From a virus, in IMG/VR virus record IMGVR_UViG_3300027736_000020, positions 120,089 through 184,088 of that record: DNA of 64,000 nt; one strand, given 5' to 3'. Below, one piece after another: positions 49,206-57,328 of the stretch. Under the pieces are notes generated by a model. That model saw nothing but the letters and a program-made list of their open reading frames with translations. It searched no databases and had not been told where the DNA came from. The number at the start of each line of letters is the position of its first letter. Positions within the stretch are counted from its first letter, which is position 1. Position numbers and translations under genes: made by a program.

Positions 49206-49580
49206 TTACCACCAACTCCAGTAATACACTCGATAGTCATCATTGATTGCTTGTCGCGCAATTTCAATGAATTCCTTGTTTTCGTTTTTGTGCCGTGCAT
49301 CTGATTTGCCAAAAAAGAATCCTTTCGTTTCCGGAAGTGTTTCACCCTCGTTTTGATATTCGAGGTCAGTCAAATCGTCAAGCGTAAGTTCCAGATATAC
49401 AGTATTGAAATGCATGTCAGGATTATCCACAAGCATGTCTTCATTGCGTTGTTTCCACAACTGTTCTAGCCAGCCATGCAGATTTGGATTCTTGCGCCAG
49501 TAAAATATTTCTTCAATGTTTTCTGGAGTAAATTCCTCAATAGAAGCCTTGGATTTGTATGCGTATTGGTCAAGACCCAT
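49206..49580 (-). CDS. Conserved phage protein (MGLDQYAY ... VYYWSWW)
   Basis: 124 aa from ATG 49580 (GAGGAAA upstream). Begins MGLDQYAYK, contains FYWRKNPNLHGWLEQLW and ETKGFFFGKS, and ends YRVYYWSWW. The pattern is common in large phages but I know of no function. Overlaps the next gene upstream by 11 bases. Confidence 0.8.
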   Translation of the reverse strand: MGLDQYAYKSKASIEEFTPENIEEIFYWRKNPNLHGWLEQLWKQRNEDMLVDNPDMHFNTVYLELTLDDLTDLEYQNEGETLPETKGFFFGKSDARHKNENKEFIEIARQAINDDYRVYYWSWW

Positions 49581-49869
49581 TTTCTTTTTCCTCTCTTTCC
49601 TGCAATTTTTGTGTGTAATCACCCATGAGCAGCAGGTCATTACGCTCAAGATCACTATTGAGTGATTTCGTTTCCCAGATGAGTTCCTGAAGTTCCTCGT
49701 TGTAGTCAAACTCATCATTGTCCGCAGACAACTCGTCGATCATTGCAAAGTCTGCTACAAGGTTCAGAATCTTGTTCAGCAGCATCAATGCGTCTGTATC
49801 TTCCTGAAGATATTTTTCACAAAGAAGTACCACTGCTGGGTGATGTCGATCCAGATCATGTGCTTCCAT
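49570..49869 (-). CDS. Acidic helical 99-aa protein
   Basis: 99 aa. VVLLCEKYLQEDTDALMLLN and LVADFAMIDEL match MKYLCAQYLAGNNKAIRLLD and IAADLAYLEEC of the gene at 51330(-), so the two are diverged paralogues. The start overlaps the previous stop (TAATG). Unknown role. Confidence 0.75.
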   Translation of the reverse strand: MEAHDLDRHHPAVVLLCEKYLQEDTDALMLLNKILNLVADFAMIDELSADNDEFDYNEELQELIWETKSLNSDLERNDLLLMGDYTQKLQEREEKENGS

Positions 49870-50132
49870 TATTGTATCCTTGTAATTCTGCAGTTATTTA
49901 CACACCATCCGTGCGTGTCACTGAGTTGATTGATGATGTCCTCAATGATATCTTCGTATTCTCGCTCATTACTCAATGAAACATTGAGTGGAGGATTTGT
50001 GTCATATTTGTCATCAATTTCAATTGTCAGAGTTTTTGGCAAGTCACTAAAATGATGACACGAACAACATTCTGGCTCGTCACCATCATCATTTGTTGTG
50101 TCCCAATCAATTTCTGTTACCTTGAATAACAT
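49869..50132 (-). CDS. Hypothetical 87-aa protein
   Basis: I place the start at ATG 50132: MLFKVTEIDWDTTN matches MLFRVYNIKWRDG of the gene at 51787(-), and a leader hairpin lies just upstream. A longer version from 50231 would run through that hairpin. Cys/His cluster ECCSCHH near residue 22. Beta-rich and acidic. Confidence 0.6.
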   Translation of the reverse strand: MLFKVTEIDWDTTNDDGDEPECCSCHHFSDLPKTLTIEIDDKYDTNPPLNVSLSNEREYEDIIEDIINQLSDTHGWCVNNCRITRIQ

Positions 50133-50170
50133 TTTTTGTGTGCTTCTTTCCTTGTAGACTGCATGGAAGA

Positions 50171-50198
50171 GCGGCGAGGTTTTATGCCTCACCGCCGC
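50171..50198 (-). promoter_or_regulatory. Leader hairpin upstream of 50132
   Basis: GCGGCG/CGCCGC and AGG/CCT form a 9-bp stem with a three-base bulge, 38 bases before the ATG. Confidence 0.55.
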
Positions 50199-50227
50199 AA
50201 TTGCCATGCTAAGGAGTTCTCTTTTGT

Positions 50228-50530
50228 TCATTGATCCTTGTTCTGTTCTGTTTCAAACACTACAGGAATCTTGTCCACAATGAATTCCATTGGTTTGGCA
50301 TTTTCATCTGCAGCAAGTTCAAGCAGTTTATCGCTCATGGTATTGAGTGCCATGTGATATGCAAGGAATACTGCCATTCTTGCTCCACCTTTGGCTGGCA
50401 CTGCACTTGCAAGTTGTGTCACGTATTCGTACATCTTGGGAAGTGTTTCCCGGCTTGAGAACAAGTCGTTACGAACAAGGTGTGCAAGCCTGCGTACTTC
50501 TGCCAGTTTTTCTTCATGAGACTTTTGCAA
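50228..50530 (-). CDS. Helical 100-aa hypothetical protein
   Basis: 100 aa; overlaps the gene before by 17 bases. Helical (HEEKLAEVRRLAHLVRNDLF, AKGGARMAVFLAYHMALNTM), with an acidic C-terminus. No family recognised. Confidence 0.72.
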   Translation of the reverse strand: MQKSHEEKLAEVRRLAHLVRNDLFSSRETLPKMYEYVTQLASAVPAKGGARMAVFLAYHMALNTMSDKLLELAADENAKPMEFIVDKIPVVFETEQNKDQ

Positions 50531-50708
50531 TGATGTTATCCTTCATGGTGACTGTTGCAAACCATTTGCGTTGTGGACTACCATCTGCGACGTTGAATGT
50601 GCCGTTGGATTTGTATTCTTCTCCAAAGAATGATGTTTCCTTGTAGAACAATGACTTGCCAACTTGTTCCTTGAGTTCTTTCTTGGTTTTGTAAAATACC
50701 TGAATCAT
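50514..50708 (-). CDS. 64-aa beta-rich protein
   Basis: 64 aa. Reads MIQVFYKTKKELKEQVGKSL, then TFNVADGSPQRKWFATVTMK. Basic and beta-rich, two bases after the previous stop. Unknown. Confidence 0.72.
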   Translation of the reverse strand: MIQVFYKTKKELKEQVGKSLFYKETSFFGEEYKSNGTFNVADGSPQRKWFATVTMKDNIIAKVS

Positions 50709-50709
50709 G

Positions 50710-51330
50710 TTATTCCCCTGTGTCTGATTGCCATTGGATGTATTGTGCTTCTAGCATGGCACCTGCATATGTGTCGTTGTGATCAATTGGCCGATTTGCC
50801 CTTTCCATTTGGCTTTGACTGTCCATGTTGCTTCCGTTGTACTCTATTCCATATGACACACCATCCTTGCTTGTCCATGCAATCGTACATGTTTTTACAT
50901 AGTATTCAAATCCCATGTTTTCATGCACATTTTCTTGCACGTCCAGTATGTTGTCCTGATTTTCCTGAAAGATCCACATGACGCGGTCATCACCAGTCCC
51001 GTTGATGTTTACCAAGTGAATTTCAAGCATGTTCTTGATAAGTTGATTTCTTTTTGGATCGTTGTATGTTGACAGTGCATGTGCGCCTTGGTTTTCTATT
51101 GTTTGCACAAGACGTTGTGCGTGCTTCTGGATATCCTTGAGTTCTACGTCCTGATCGTAGAACCTGTGCGTTATTCCGTATCCCTTGGTATATGGATCCA
51201 TGCCGGTGTTGTTGCATTCCTCAAGATATGCCAAATCTGCTGCAATGTTCATGCCTTCATCAAGCAAGCGTATTGCCTTGTTGTTTCCGGCGAGATATTG
51301 GGCGCAAAGATATTTCATCAACGCTGACAT
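50710..51330 (-). CDS. Hypothetical 206-aa protein, paralogue of 49570-49869
   Basis: Start at ATG 51330 (AAGGA upstream, leader hairpin before it). The N-terminal 60 residues match the protein at 49570. The C-terminus (VMWIFQENQDNILDVQENVH, AMLEAQYIQWQSDTGE) adds a second domain. No family recognised. Confidence 0.75.
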   Translation of the reverse strand: MSALMKYLCAQYLAGNNKAIRLLDEGMNIAADLAYLEECNNTGMDPYTKGYGITHRFYDQDVELKDIQKHAQRLVQTIENQGAHALSTYNDPKRNQLIKNMLEIHLVNINGTGDDRVMWIFQENQDNILDVQENVHENMGFEYYVKTCTIAWTSKDGVSYGIEYNGSNMDSQSQMERANRPIDHNDTYAGAMLEAQYIQWQSDTGE

Positions 51331-51348
51331 CTTCGTTCCTTTTGTATT

Positions 51349-51374
51349 GGCAGGAGAGTATTTCATCCCCTGCC
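51349..51374 (-). promoter_or_regulatory. Leader hairpin upstream of 51330
   Basis: In the minus-strand RNA GGCAGGGGA pairs with TCTCCTGCC (9 bp including one G-U), loop of 8. The G-U pair works only in the minus-strand transcript, so this is an RNA element of the gene it precedes. Confidence 0.7.
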
Positions 51375-51382
51375 CGACAAGA

Positions 51383-51787
51383 TTACACGTTTAGTCGTGT
51401 GTATACAGGAGTTGTGCTTTGTACTTTCTTGAATAGTTCTGCAGTTGCCTTGATCTGGAAATGAGTCATCTTGATGACATGCGCGTTTGCTTTATCTGTT
51501 GCGTCAATCCTGAGAAGCAATTCCTGCATTTGTTCGACACAGTGCGTGAGGGTTGTCATGCTATGTCCTAAGATTCCGTTTATTCCGTATGGTTCTGTAA
51601 CACGCAAATCCCAGTACTCACGATCTTCTGTCCATTCCATGGCATTCCTTACCCACACTGCCATGTACTGCTTGGCTGATTCCGCTGCGGTATCATAGTC
51701 TTTGTCCCACACTGGAATGTACATTTCTGTTGGTGTGACTGTGGTGATTCCGTCGCGCCACTTGATGTTGTATACCCTAAATAACAT
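51383..51787 (-). CDS. Hypothetical 134-aa protein
   Basis: 134 aa, AAAGGA upstream, one base after the previous stop. N-terminus MLFRVYNIKWRDG is shared with 50132(-). Middle (KDYDTAAESAKQYMAVWVRN) and C-terminal helices. Unknown. Confidence 0.74.
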   Translation of the reverse strand: MLFRVYNIKWRDGITTVTPTEMYIPVWDKDYDTAAESAKQYMAVWVRNAMEWTEDREYWDLRVTEPYGINGILGHSMTTLTHCVEQMQELLLRIDATDKANAHVIKMTHFQIKATAELFKKVQSTTPVYTRLNV

Positions 51788-51788
51788 C

Positions 51789-52373
51789 TCAGTTGTCCTT
51801 TGGTGTGCCGAACATGCTTACGATGACAGATTCTCCGGGATTGATGAGTACGTTCTTGTTTTTTAGCATCTCCCTTATTTCGCTGAATCCATCATTCATG
51901 GTGTTTCGTACATCTTGCACTTGCAAACCCAGATCTTCGACTTCGCTTTGCACGTTATTGATTGCATCTTCGCTGGAGCAAGTGATGTCGTGATGATCAA
52001 GATCAATGCTGATTTCATCAAAATGTCCGCGCAAGATTTCAATGATTTCAGTCTTGCTTGCCATTTCTGATTGCTTGCTCGACTGTGGCACTACATCATT
52101 GCCGTTGACAATTGCATCATGGATTTCATAGATGCTGACGGTCAGACGCTCGATCTTGTCATCCACCCTGTTGAATCGTGTTGCAAGAAGGCTCCACATG
52201 TCTTCCTGCTTCTTGGTCAGGGTATCCATTTTCTCCAGCATTTCCTTGTCATGTCGCGTTTGACGGGAATGCGCAGTGCTTTCGTCAATGCCGTTGTCCC
52301 TGACCATATACCATGTGTCACGTACGTATGATGGAATATGCGCAATGTCTTTGAGTGTTTTGGCAATGTTCAT
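51789..52373 (-). CDS. Coiled-coil protein, 194 aa
   Basis: Residues 40-85 (HDKEMLEKMDTLTKKQEDMW, RFNRVDDKIERLTVSIYEIH) and 140-170 are coiled coils. The C-terminus (VLINPGESVIVSMFG) is beta-like. No membrane span. Probably oligomeric. Starts four bases inside the previous gene. Confidence 0.74.
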   Translation of the reverse strand: MNIAKTLKDIAHIPSYVRDTWYMVRDNGIDESTAHSRQTRHDKEMLEKMDTLTKKQEDMWSLLATRFNRVDDKIERLTVSIYEIHDAIVNGNDVVPQSSKQSEMASKTEIIEILRGHFDEISIDLDHHDITCSSEDAINNVQSEVEDLGLQVQDVRNTMNDGFSEIREMLKNKNVLINPGESVIVSMFGTPKDN

Positions 52374-52714
52374 AGTGTGTCTCTTTCAAGATCCGCTGCT
52401 GAGATTCTTGCTTCCATCTCGTCCATTTCGTACCTGTTGTCGTACGAATCCCAGTCTTCTTCTTCTTCTGCTGTCCTTTCTTGCAATACAATATGCACGA
52501 GCACATCCTGCATTGCCTGACGCCTTGCGCTCAATGTGCTGTTGTCCAGATTGATTTGCTGTTCCTTGATGTCGTATCTTTCTGCCAGTATTCTCCGTTC
52601 TCTCATGGCATCAATTTCGTCAAGATATGCATTGTTGTTGCCAATGTCTTCGCTTGCTTTTGCGATTTCATCCTTGAGAAAGTTCTTGAGTGTTTCTATT
52701 GAGACGATGCTCAT
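52370..52714 (-). CDS. Coiled-coil 114-aa protein
   Basis: Start at ATG 52714 with AGGA upstream. Acidic helical protein (LKNFLKDEIAKASEDIGNNN, ERTAEEEEDWDSYDNRYEMD). Follows a GNRA-loop leader hairpin. Unknown. Confidence 0.72.
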   Translation of the reverse strand: MSIVSIETLKNFLKDEIAKASEDIGNNNAYLDEIDAMRERRILAERYDIKEQQINLDNSTLSARRQAMQDVLVHIVLQERTAEEEEDWDSYDNRYEMDEMEARISAADLERDTL

Positions 52715-52728
52715 GGTTGTTTCCTGTG

Positions 52729-52754
52729 GGGGCAAGACATTGCTGTCCTGCCCC
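52729..52754 (-). promoter_or_regulatory. Leader hairpin with GCAA tetraloop upstream of 52714
   Basis: GGGGCAGGACA and TGTCTTGCCCC (11 bp, one G-U in the minus transcript) around a GCAA loop, 14 bases before the ATG. GNRA loops cap very stable RNA hairpins. Confidence 0.75.
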
Positions 52755-52762
52755 TGTTGTTG

Positions 52763-53065
52763 TTACTTCTTGATTGCGACAGTCTTTTTTGCTTCGTTGA
52801 CGATTTTTGCAGTCTTTCGTGGCCCTCGCACGTTGACAATGCGGAACACTACGGCAGTCTTGGTTGCTCCGATTCGGAAGATCTTGATTCCCAGTTCCTT
52901 GGCACTTGCATTGAGTACTCGCATTACCTGACGGCTGGTTTCGTTCTCTTCCATCTCCAGATTGATTCTTGCTCCAGTTGGCTGTGAGGCAAGGAAGTTC
53001 TTGGCTTCGGTGAGATCTACGGTGCTGCCGGTCTTGGTAACGATTGCGGTAGTAAACTTAGGCAT
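52763..53065 (-). CDS. Basic 100-aa protein
   Basis: 100 aa, GAAAG upstream. Reads MPKFTTAIVTKTGSTVDLTE, EENETSRQVMRVLNASAKEL, IRIGATKT, with basic C-terminus (PRKTAKIVNEAKKTVAIKK). Compact alpha/beta and basic, likely nucleic-acid binding; no family recognised. Confidence 0.75.
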   Translation of the reverse strand: MPKFTTAIVTKTGSTVDLTEAKNFLASQPTGARINLEMEENETSRQVMRVLNASAKELGIKIFRIGATKTAVVFRIVNVRGPRKTAKIVNEAKKTVAIKK

Positions 53066-53139
53066 TTCTTTCCCTTTCTTGTGTTTTGCGATTGCTTTGT
53101 TGTTGTGTTTTATTTTTTTACATTGGAGTTTCCATCTTT

Positions 53140-53817
53140 CTAGTACTGTTCGTCCATGTACTGGCCCGGCTCCACGTCTTCAATCCACACTGCGTATCCT
53201 GCGCCTTTGTCACCCCACGTCACTTCATAGCGTTTTGGGTGGATTTCAGTAACGATTGAGTCGTGAATGATATTTGGATCGTTGGGCGTATCAGATACTT
53301 GATCTTGATCTTCGATGGCTATCTTCTTGATCAGATCGTAGTATTTCTGTGCTTCCTCTTCGGATTCAAACCACATGCTTTCATCGGGAAGCCTGCCCGG
53401 AAATCCAGTGTGCACTGCATGCGTGATTTCCAGTCTTTTCCATAGTGGAAATTCACGTTCTGCAATATCGTCAATGTAGTGCAATGCAATCTCATGCCAA
53501 TTTACGCGGTCTATGACATTGACAAGAAAATCCTTTTTCAGTGCGTTCCGTTCTTTCTCTACTCCAAAAAGTTCACTAATTTCTTCCTTGGCGTAGTCTG
53601 CAACGCGATCAAGCAGTTCTTTTACTGCCTTTTTTTCTGTTTGGTAATCTGCTGCGTTTTTCTGTATTTCCTTCCATGCTTGCTTTGTGTAGTCATCAAA
53701 CATGCTTCCGTCATCATGCGCGTTGAACAGCCATGTCTCGTATGTTGACCACCCGTTGTATGGCCTGTCTGTGCTTTCCACTGGTGAGTAGCCAAGGACT
53801 TTTTCTACGTATCCCAT
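53140..53817 (-). CDS. Conserved phage protein (YNGWSTYETW family)
   Basis: 225 aa. RPYNGWSTYETWLFNAHDDG near residue 18 and VNWHEIALHYIDDI near 105 match a family common in large phages (N-G-W-x-x-x-x-T-W at the start, W-x-E-I/L-A later). Its function is not established. An acidic, Glu-rich C-terminal domain follows. The start overlaps the stop of the gene before. Confidence 0.78.
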   Translation of the reverse strand: MGYVEKVLGYSPVESTDRPYNGWSTYETWLFNAHDDGSMFDDYTKQAWKEIQKNAADYQTEKKAVKELLDRVADYAKEEISELFGVEKERNALKKDFLVNVIDRVNWHEIALHYIDDIAEREFPLWKRLEITHAVHTGFPGRLPDESMWFESEEEAQKYYDLIKKIAIEDQDQVSDTPNDPNIIHDSIVTEIHPKRYEVTWGDKGAGYAVWIEDVEPGQYMDEQY

Positions 53818-54053
53818 TAGTCTTCCCTTTTTGGATTCATGACTTCGTGAATATGTTTGTTTATTGCTTCGTCAAGAGCCGTTCCAATGTTTTCGTAAAA
53901 CCAATCACTTATGTCTTGTTCTATTAGAGACAATAACATTTCAGCATCAGTTTCAGTAACATATTTATGATCATATTCAGTAATACGATCAAGAATCATT
54001 TCAACATCGACATTCAACAATATGTCTTCAGCAAAAATCTTTTTAGACATCAT
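53817..54053 (-). CDS. Acidic 78-aa protein
   Basis: 78 aa starting MMSKKIFAEDILLNVDVEMI. Helical and acidic. The second ATG (54050) is an equal candidate. Stop overlaps next start. Unknown. Confidence 0.7.
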   Translation of the reverse strand: MMSKKIFAEDILLNVDVEMILDRITEYDHKYVTETDAEMLLSLIEQDISDWFYENIGTALDEAINKHIHEVMNPKRED

Positions 54054-54070
54054 GCATTTCTTTGATCATT

Positions 54071-54151
54071 CTATTTGCGATTTTTTGCACTTTGCAGTGC
54101 CCAGACAACAATGAGTGCGATAATCCATATTACTGCTTTTTCTGGATCCAT
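54071..54151 (-). CDS. 26-aa membrane micropeptide
   Basis: Reads MDPEKAVIWIIALIVVWAL followed by QSAKNRK, starting one base after the stop of the gene before: acidic start, one hydrophobic helix, basic end. No strong ribosome-binding site, so translation probably depends on coupling. Same type as the four micropeptides at 16.9-18.7 kb. Confidence 0.5.
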   Translation of the reverse strand: MDPEKAVIWIIALIVVWALQSAKNRK

Positions 54152-54152
54152 T

Positions 54153-54911
54153 TCAGTGTTCGATGTAGTATTTGCTTGTTTGTGGCTGATCCCAGCATGC
54201 AGTACACACATCGCACATGTTTTCCGTTGTTGACGATGGACATATGATGTCGTTGTTCAGATTTTTCAGGGCATCTTCTTTTCCTATTACTCCGGTTCCT
54301 GCAGCAAATCCGGGAATATTGATGATATTTCCTGAGCCTTTTTCGCGTGCTGATGGGCGCAGGCTGACGTTTGGCAGTTTGGCAAAGTCTAATAAATGCG
54401 GCAATAGTTTATATAAATAGTCTTGTGCGTTAGCATTTGCCCCTTCTGGATATGATGATGTTGGTGCCCAGAATCGTACAGTACTGAACTCTGTTGCCAG
54501 CATGATCCATGATTCAATATACATTTCGGTATTGAAGTCACCTGAATCGTGTACTCTGAAGTATGGAACGTTTCTTTTTACGGTTGCCCACTCGATTGCC
54601 GACATCATTGTTGACAGCCAGTTGGCGTATTCGATGATTGCGCCTCGTCGGTGAGACTTTCGAGTCCAGAATGTGCGTATTTTCTGTGCATTCACGACAT
54701 TTTGATACAGATATGAATGCTTCATCGCATAGCAGTCTGCACATTTATGATTTTCTTTTGTCGTGGCACCCGGACACGTTTTTCCTGCAGTCAATCCAAA
54801 ACTGTATATTTGCGTGAGTTTTTCTGGTTTGCTTGCCAGTCGTATGCGCATCTTGGATGGTTTTGTCAGGATTGCTGTTGTTGTGTCCGGTATTGTTGGA
54901 TATGTTGCCAT
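54153..54911 (-). CDS. Gp37/Gp88-like phage protein with cysteine clusters
   Basis: 252 aa, AAAGG upstream. SFGLTAGKTCPGATTKENHK, KCADCYAMKHSYLYQNVVNA and a C-terminal ICPSSTTENMCDVCTACW are the Cys blocks of a family found in many phages; the pattern suggests metal or Fe-S binding. The middle (YFRVHDSGDFNTEMYIESWI) is the other conserved block. I cannot state its reaction. Preceded by a copy of the GCACATGC hairpin repeat. Confidence 0.78.
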   Translation of the reverse strand: MATYPTIPDTTTAILTKPSKMRIRLASKPEKLTQIYSFGLTAGKTCPGATTKENHKCADCYAMKHSYLYQNVVNAQKIRTFWTRKSHRRGAIIEYANWLSTMMSAIEWATVKRNVPYFRVHDSGDFNTEMYIESWIMLATEFSTVRFWAPTSSYPEGANANAQDYLYKLLPHLLDFAKLPNVSLRPSAREKGSGNIINIPGFAAGTGVIGKEDALKNLNNDIICPSSTTENMCDVCTACWDQPQTSKYYIEH

Positions 54912-55123
54912 TTGCTTGCCTTTTCCTTTTCTTGGGGTTATTTTTCCGCCTATTCCTTTCGTTTGAGATGTATTCGGTCTTCAACAAGGCACATGCGGGA
55001 GCATGTGCATCCCCGCGAAGCGCTGACACAGGGAACAGGAGAAAACGCGCGGAATGCAGTCGGCAGCGGCACACTCCCGGGGTGGGCGGGGGATGGATGC
55101 ATTTCCTATCCCCCGCCGCGCAG
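54912..55123 (-). other. Long leader region of 54911
   Basis: 212 bases without a gene. Holds the first copy of the GCACATGC hairpin repeat and, next to the stop of 55124, a 10-bp hairpin GGCGGGGGAT/ATCCCCCGCC (about 55084-55116) with no T-run. Confidence 0.65.
54982..55022 (-). repeat. GCACATGC hairpin repeat, copy 1
   Basis: CAACAAG-GCACATGC-GGGA-GCATGTGC-ATCCCCGCGAAGCG. Perfect 8-bp stem, four-base loop. About 70 bases before the ATG of 54911. Other copies at 61661, 62394, 63218 and 63851. Confidence 0.88.
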
Positions 55124-55453
55124 TTATCCTGTCCTTGATTGTTCCAGCAGTGCTAGTGCTACGGTGTCGAAGTCTGTCATGGTAAACACATTGAGCAGTA
55201 GATTTTGCAGAAGCGGGTCGTCCATGTGTGTTACGTCGTCGCGTAGTTGCGATTCGATTTGTGCGCTTGTCCTGCTTATCTGATCGCTGATATTGTCGAA
55301 CATCATTGCGTCCTTGATGAGCATGCGACAGTATTCCGGATATCTCTTTTCAAGGTTGTACAGGATGGTTTTCTCGAACGTGGTGTTTGTTGTCTTGCCA
55401 ATCTTCTTGTTGCTGATCAGTTCGACCATCTCGTCACTTGTTATGCTTTTCAT
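55124..55453 (-). CDS. Hypothetical 109-aa protein
   Basis: 109 aa; overlaps the gene before by 20 bases. Helical (EMVELISNKKIGKTTNTTFE, LLQNLLLNVFTMTDFDTVAL). Unknown. Confidence 0.74.
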   Translation of the reverse strand: MKSITSDEMVELISNKKIGKTTNTTFEKTILYNLEKRYPEYCRMLIKDAMMFDNISDQISRTSAQIESQLRDDVTHMDDPLLQNLLLNVFTMTDFDTVALALLEQSRTG

Positions 55454-55841
55454 AGTATTTCACGAGTTCCTTTGCGAGTGATTCCCACCCGATATTCTGG
55501 AATGCGCGTTCTGCCATGTTTGCCAATAGCATTTCGCGCTCAAGAAGCACTTTCTCATCTTGGTTGTCTGCTTCCAGTCGAGAGTTCTCGATGGATTCCG
55601 TGAATGGAACAACAATCCTTGTTGTTGCATACTTTGACAACTTTGATGACAGGTAATGCACCGTGTGATTGTTGTACTCTTGTGCGCTGGACGCGAAGTT
55701 GGTTGCTTCGCGTTGCGCTTCCTTGAACAACATCTTGATGTCATTCCTGATTGACTCTGCTGGCAGTGTCTTGTCGGTTGCGTACTTGTACAGGATTCTC
55801 GTCTCTCGTGTTGCATCCTTGATCGAATATTCGCGGTTCAT
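55434..55841 (-). CDS. Hypothetical 135-aa helical protein
   Basis: Start at ATG 55841 (GGAG upstream; the in-frame TTG 12 bases before is weaker). Helical throughout (IKDATRETRILYKYATDKTL, LEREMLLANMAERAFQNIGW). Unknown; coupled to the next gene. Confidence 0.73.
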   Translation of the reverse strand: MNREYSIKDATRETRILYKYATDKTLPAESIRNDIKMLFKEAQREATNFASSAQEYNNHTVHYLSSKLSKYATTRIVVPFTESIENSRLEADNQDEKVLLEREMLLANMAERAFQNIGWESLAKELVKYYEKHNK

Positions 55842-56179
55842 TAGATACTCCAAGGGATTTCCTCTTCTCGCTCTCTTATTTTTTCCGTGATGATGGTTCC
55901 CATGTCAATCATGGTCAACACCATGGTCAGGCATTGTGCCGATATGTCGTTCATTGCCTTGATCTTGCCTTTGGTAAAATCTCCATTCTTGTCGTTTTCG
56001 GATTTGATGTCAACAAGGCGTTTTATTTCGACATCAAGGTTGTATGACATGGTAGTCAGCAAGTCGATTTGATGTGAGAGCACGTACCTCTCTAGATGAT
56101 CATCAAATGACGGATGATGCAGGTTTTTCTTGAGTTGCTTGAGCAGTTCTTCCTGAATGATTGCTTCAAGTTTTTCCAT
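55841..56179 (-). CDS. Hypothetical 112-aa helical protein
   Basis: 112 aa. Two long helices (MEKLEAIIQEELLKQLKKNL, AQCLTMVLTMIDMGTIITEK). The stop overlaps the next start. Probably works with 55434-55841 and 56183-56461. Unknown. Confidence 0.73.
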   Translation of the reverse strand: MEKLEAIIQEELLKQLKKNLHHPSFDDHLERYVLSHQIDLLTTMSYNLDVEIKRLVDIKSENDKNGDFTKGKIKAMNDISAQCLTMVLTMIDMGTIITEKIREREEEIPWSI

Positions 56180-56182
56180 GAT

Positions 56183-56461
56183 CTACTCTTGTGCATATTT
56201 GATGTCGTGCATCATGCTGCTGATCATGGTTGCACGCTTGTTTTTGTTCAGTCCGCAGATTGCAAAGTCAATGTACTGGATTGCTTCAGTGCGTGCAACA
56301 ACCCAATACTGTATTTCGGTTTCAGCAGGGACACTTGCGTAGGAGTCTCCATCCACAAGTGCCTTGCCTGAGAAACGTTTGCTTTCCAGTTCATCGGCAA
56401 GTGCCTCCATGCACTTGCCGTAGAACCATTGATTCATGAGTGTTCGTGTTGCGAACTTCAC
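56183..56461 (-). CDS. Hypothetical 92-aa protein, GTG start
   Basis: GTG start at 56461 overlaps the previous TGA (GTGA), with AAGG eight bases before. Reads (M)KFATRTLMNQWFYGKCMEAL, then AETEIQYWVVARTEAIQYID. Longer versions run through the upstream gene. Unknown. Confidence 0.6.
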   Translation of the reverse strand: MKFATRTLMNQWFYGKCMEALADELESKRFSGKALVDGDSYASVPAETEIQYWVVARTEAIQYIDFAICGLNKNKRATMISSMMHDIKYAQE

Positions 56462-56898
56462 TTTGCAAGCCTTTTTTGTCTGTATGTCATGGATCGCCTT
56501 TTGGAGGCAAAATCGATGATTTTCAGTTTTGGAGTATTCATGACATAGTTCAGGATTTCGTCGAGTTCTTCGAAGTTTGCGTAGGTGTGAATGCCGTACC
56601 CATCGTGTCCCGGCACTTGATACCATTCGTCATTGGTGTTGTGCTTGACTCCGACTTCGAAGTCCTTGCTTGTCCACGGCAGGCTTCCGTTCTCGCTTAC
56701 AAATGGTTTGATGTAGTGCTCACAATAGTTTGCGCCGCCAAAGACAATAGATACCTTGATCTTTTTGTCCGTGAAAATGATTGCAAACCCTCGATTGCTC
56801 TTGTAGAGCACGAACTCCACGTTTTCTGGTTTGGTGTCGTAAAGGCGTTTTGCAATGCCTTCCAGTTTGAGCGTTTTGTCTGTGTTGATGCCGATCAT
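56458..56898 (-). CDS. Hypothetical 146-aa protein
   Basis: Start at ATG 56898 with AAGGA upstream, just after leader pseudoknot P1. Alpha/beta (LEGIAKRLYDTKPENVEFVL, SNRGFAIIFTDKKIKVSIVF). Ends basic (RRSMTYRQKRLAK). Unknown. Confidence 0.75.
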   Translation of the reverse strand: MIGINTDKTLKLEGIAKRLYDTKPENVEFVLYKSNRGFAIIFTDKKIKVSIVFGGANYCEHYIKPFVSENGSLPWTSKDFEVGVKHNTNDEWYQVPGHDGYGIHTYANFEELDEILNYVMNTPKLKIIDFASKRRSMTYRQKRLAK

Positions 56899-56918
56899 TG
56901 TTGTTCCTTTGTTGTTGT

Positions 56919-56949
56919 GTGACAGTTTTGTGGAGATCTGCCAACTCCG
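56919..56949 (-). promoter_or_regulatory. Leader pseudoknot P1 (before 56898)
   Basis: Minus RNA: GGAG, TT, GGCAG, AT, CTCC, ACAAAA, CTGTC. S1 is GGAG/CTCC. S2 is GGCAG/CTGTC with one mismatch. About 21 bases before the ATG. Confidence 0.6.
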
Positions 56950-56953
56950 GTGC

Positions 56954-57328
56954 TTAGTCGAGTGGATTCGGTATTCCCTTTTCCTTTCCGCTATCCTGAT
57001 ACCACAGGGCAAACTTTTCCAGAGATTCTTCCTGTTCTTCGTTGAGTTCAACGACGATTGAAGCAACACTTTTCTTTTTGTCAAAGTATTGCTCAAGGTA
57101 CTCGGGCAGGTTCATTGCCCATGTGCGAAGCAACCTGTAATACGGTGCCTGATCCTGCCAGTTGGTGACATTCCACTGTTTTGTGGTTTGCCACTCTCCG
57201 TCCTTGATTTCATCCTGACGGATGATGATCAAGTCCACTGCTGGCCGACCTTCAAGGTCGATGGTTTGGTATGCCGTGAACGCAACGTTTGGCCTTGCGG
57301 TGTTTTTTGGCGACGGTATCAGATACAT
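56954..57328 (-). CDS. Hypothetical 124-aa protein
   Basis: 124 aa; start overlaps the previous stop (TAATG). Beta-rich N-terminus (NVAFTAYQTIDLEGRPAVDL), helical C-terminus (SVASIVVELNEEQEESLEKF). Its stop is followed at once by pseudoknot P1 of the next gene. Unknown. Confidence 0.74.
   Translation of the reverse strand: MYLIPSPKNTARPNVAFTAYQTIDLEGRPAVDLIIIRQDEIKDGEWQTTKQWNVTNWQDQAPYYRLLRTWAMNLPEYLEQYFDKKKSVASIVVELNEEQEESLEKFALWYQDSGKEKGIPNPLD

Noticed and set aside
56458-57096. Longer 212-aa version of the gene at 56898
   Set aside because: The extra 66 residues would be read through pseudoknot P1 and the neighbouring gene's 3' end, and there is no ribosome-binding site at the earlier start.
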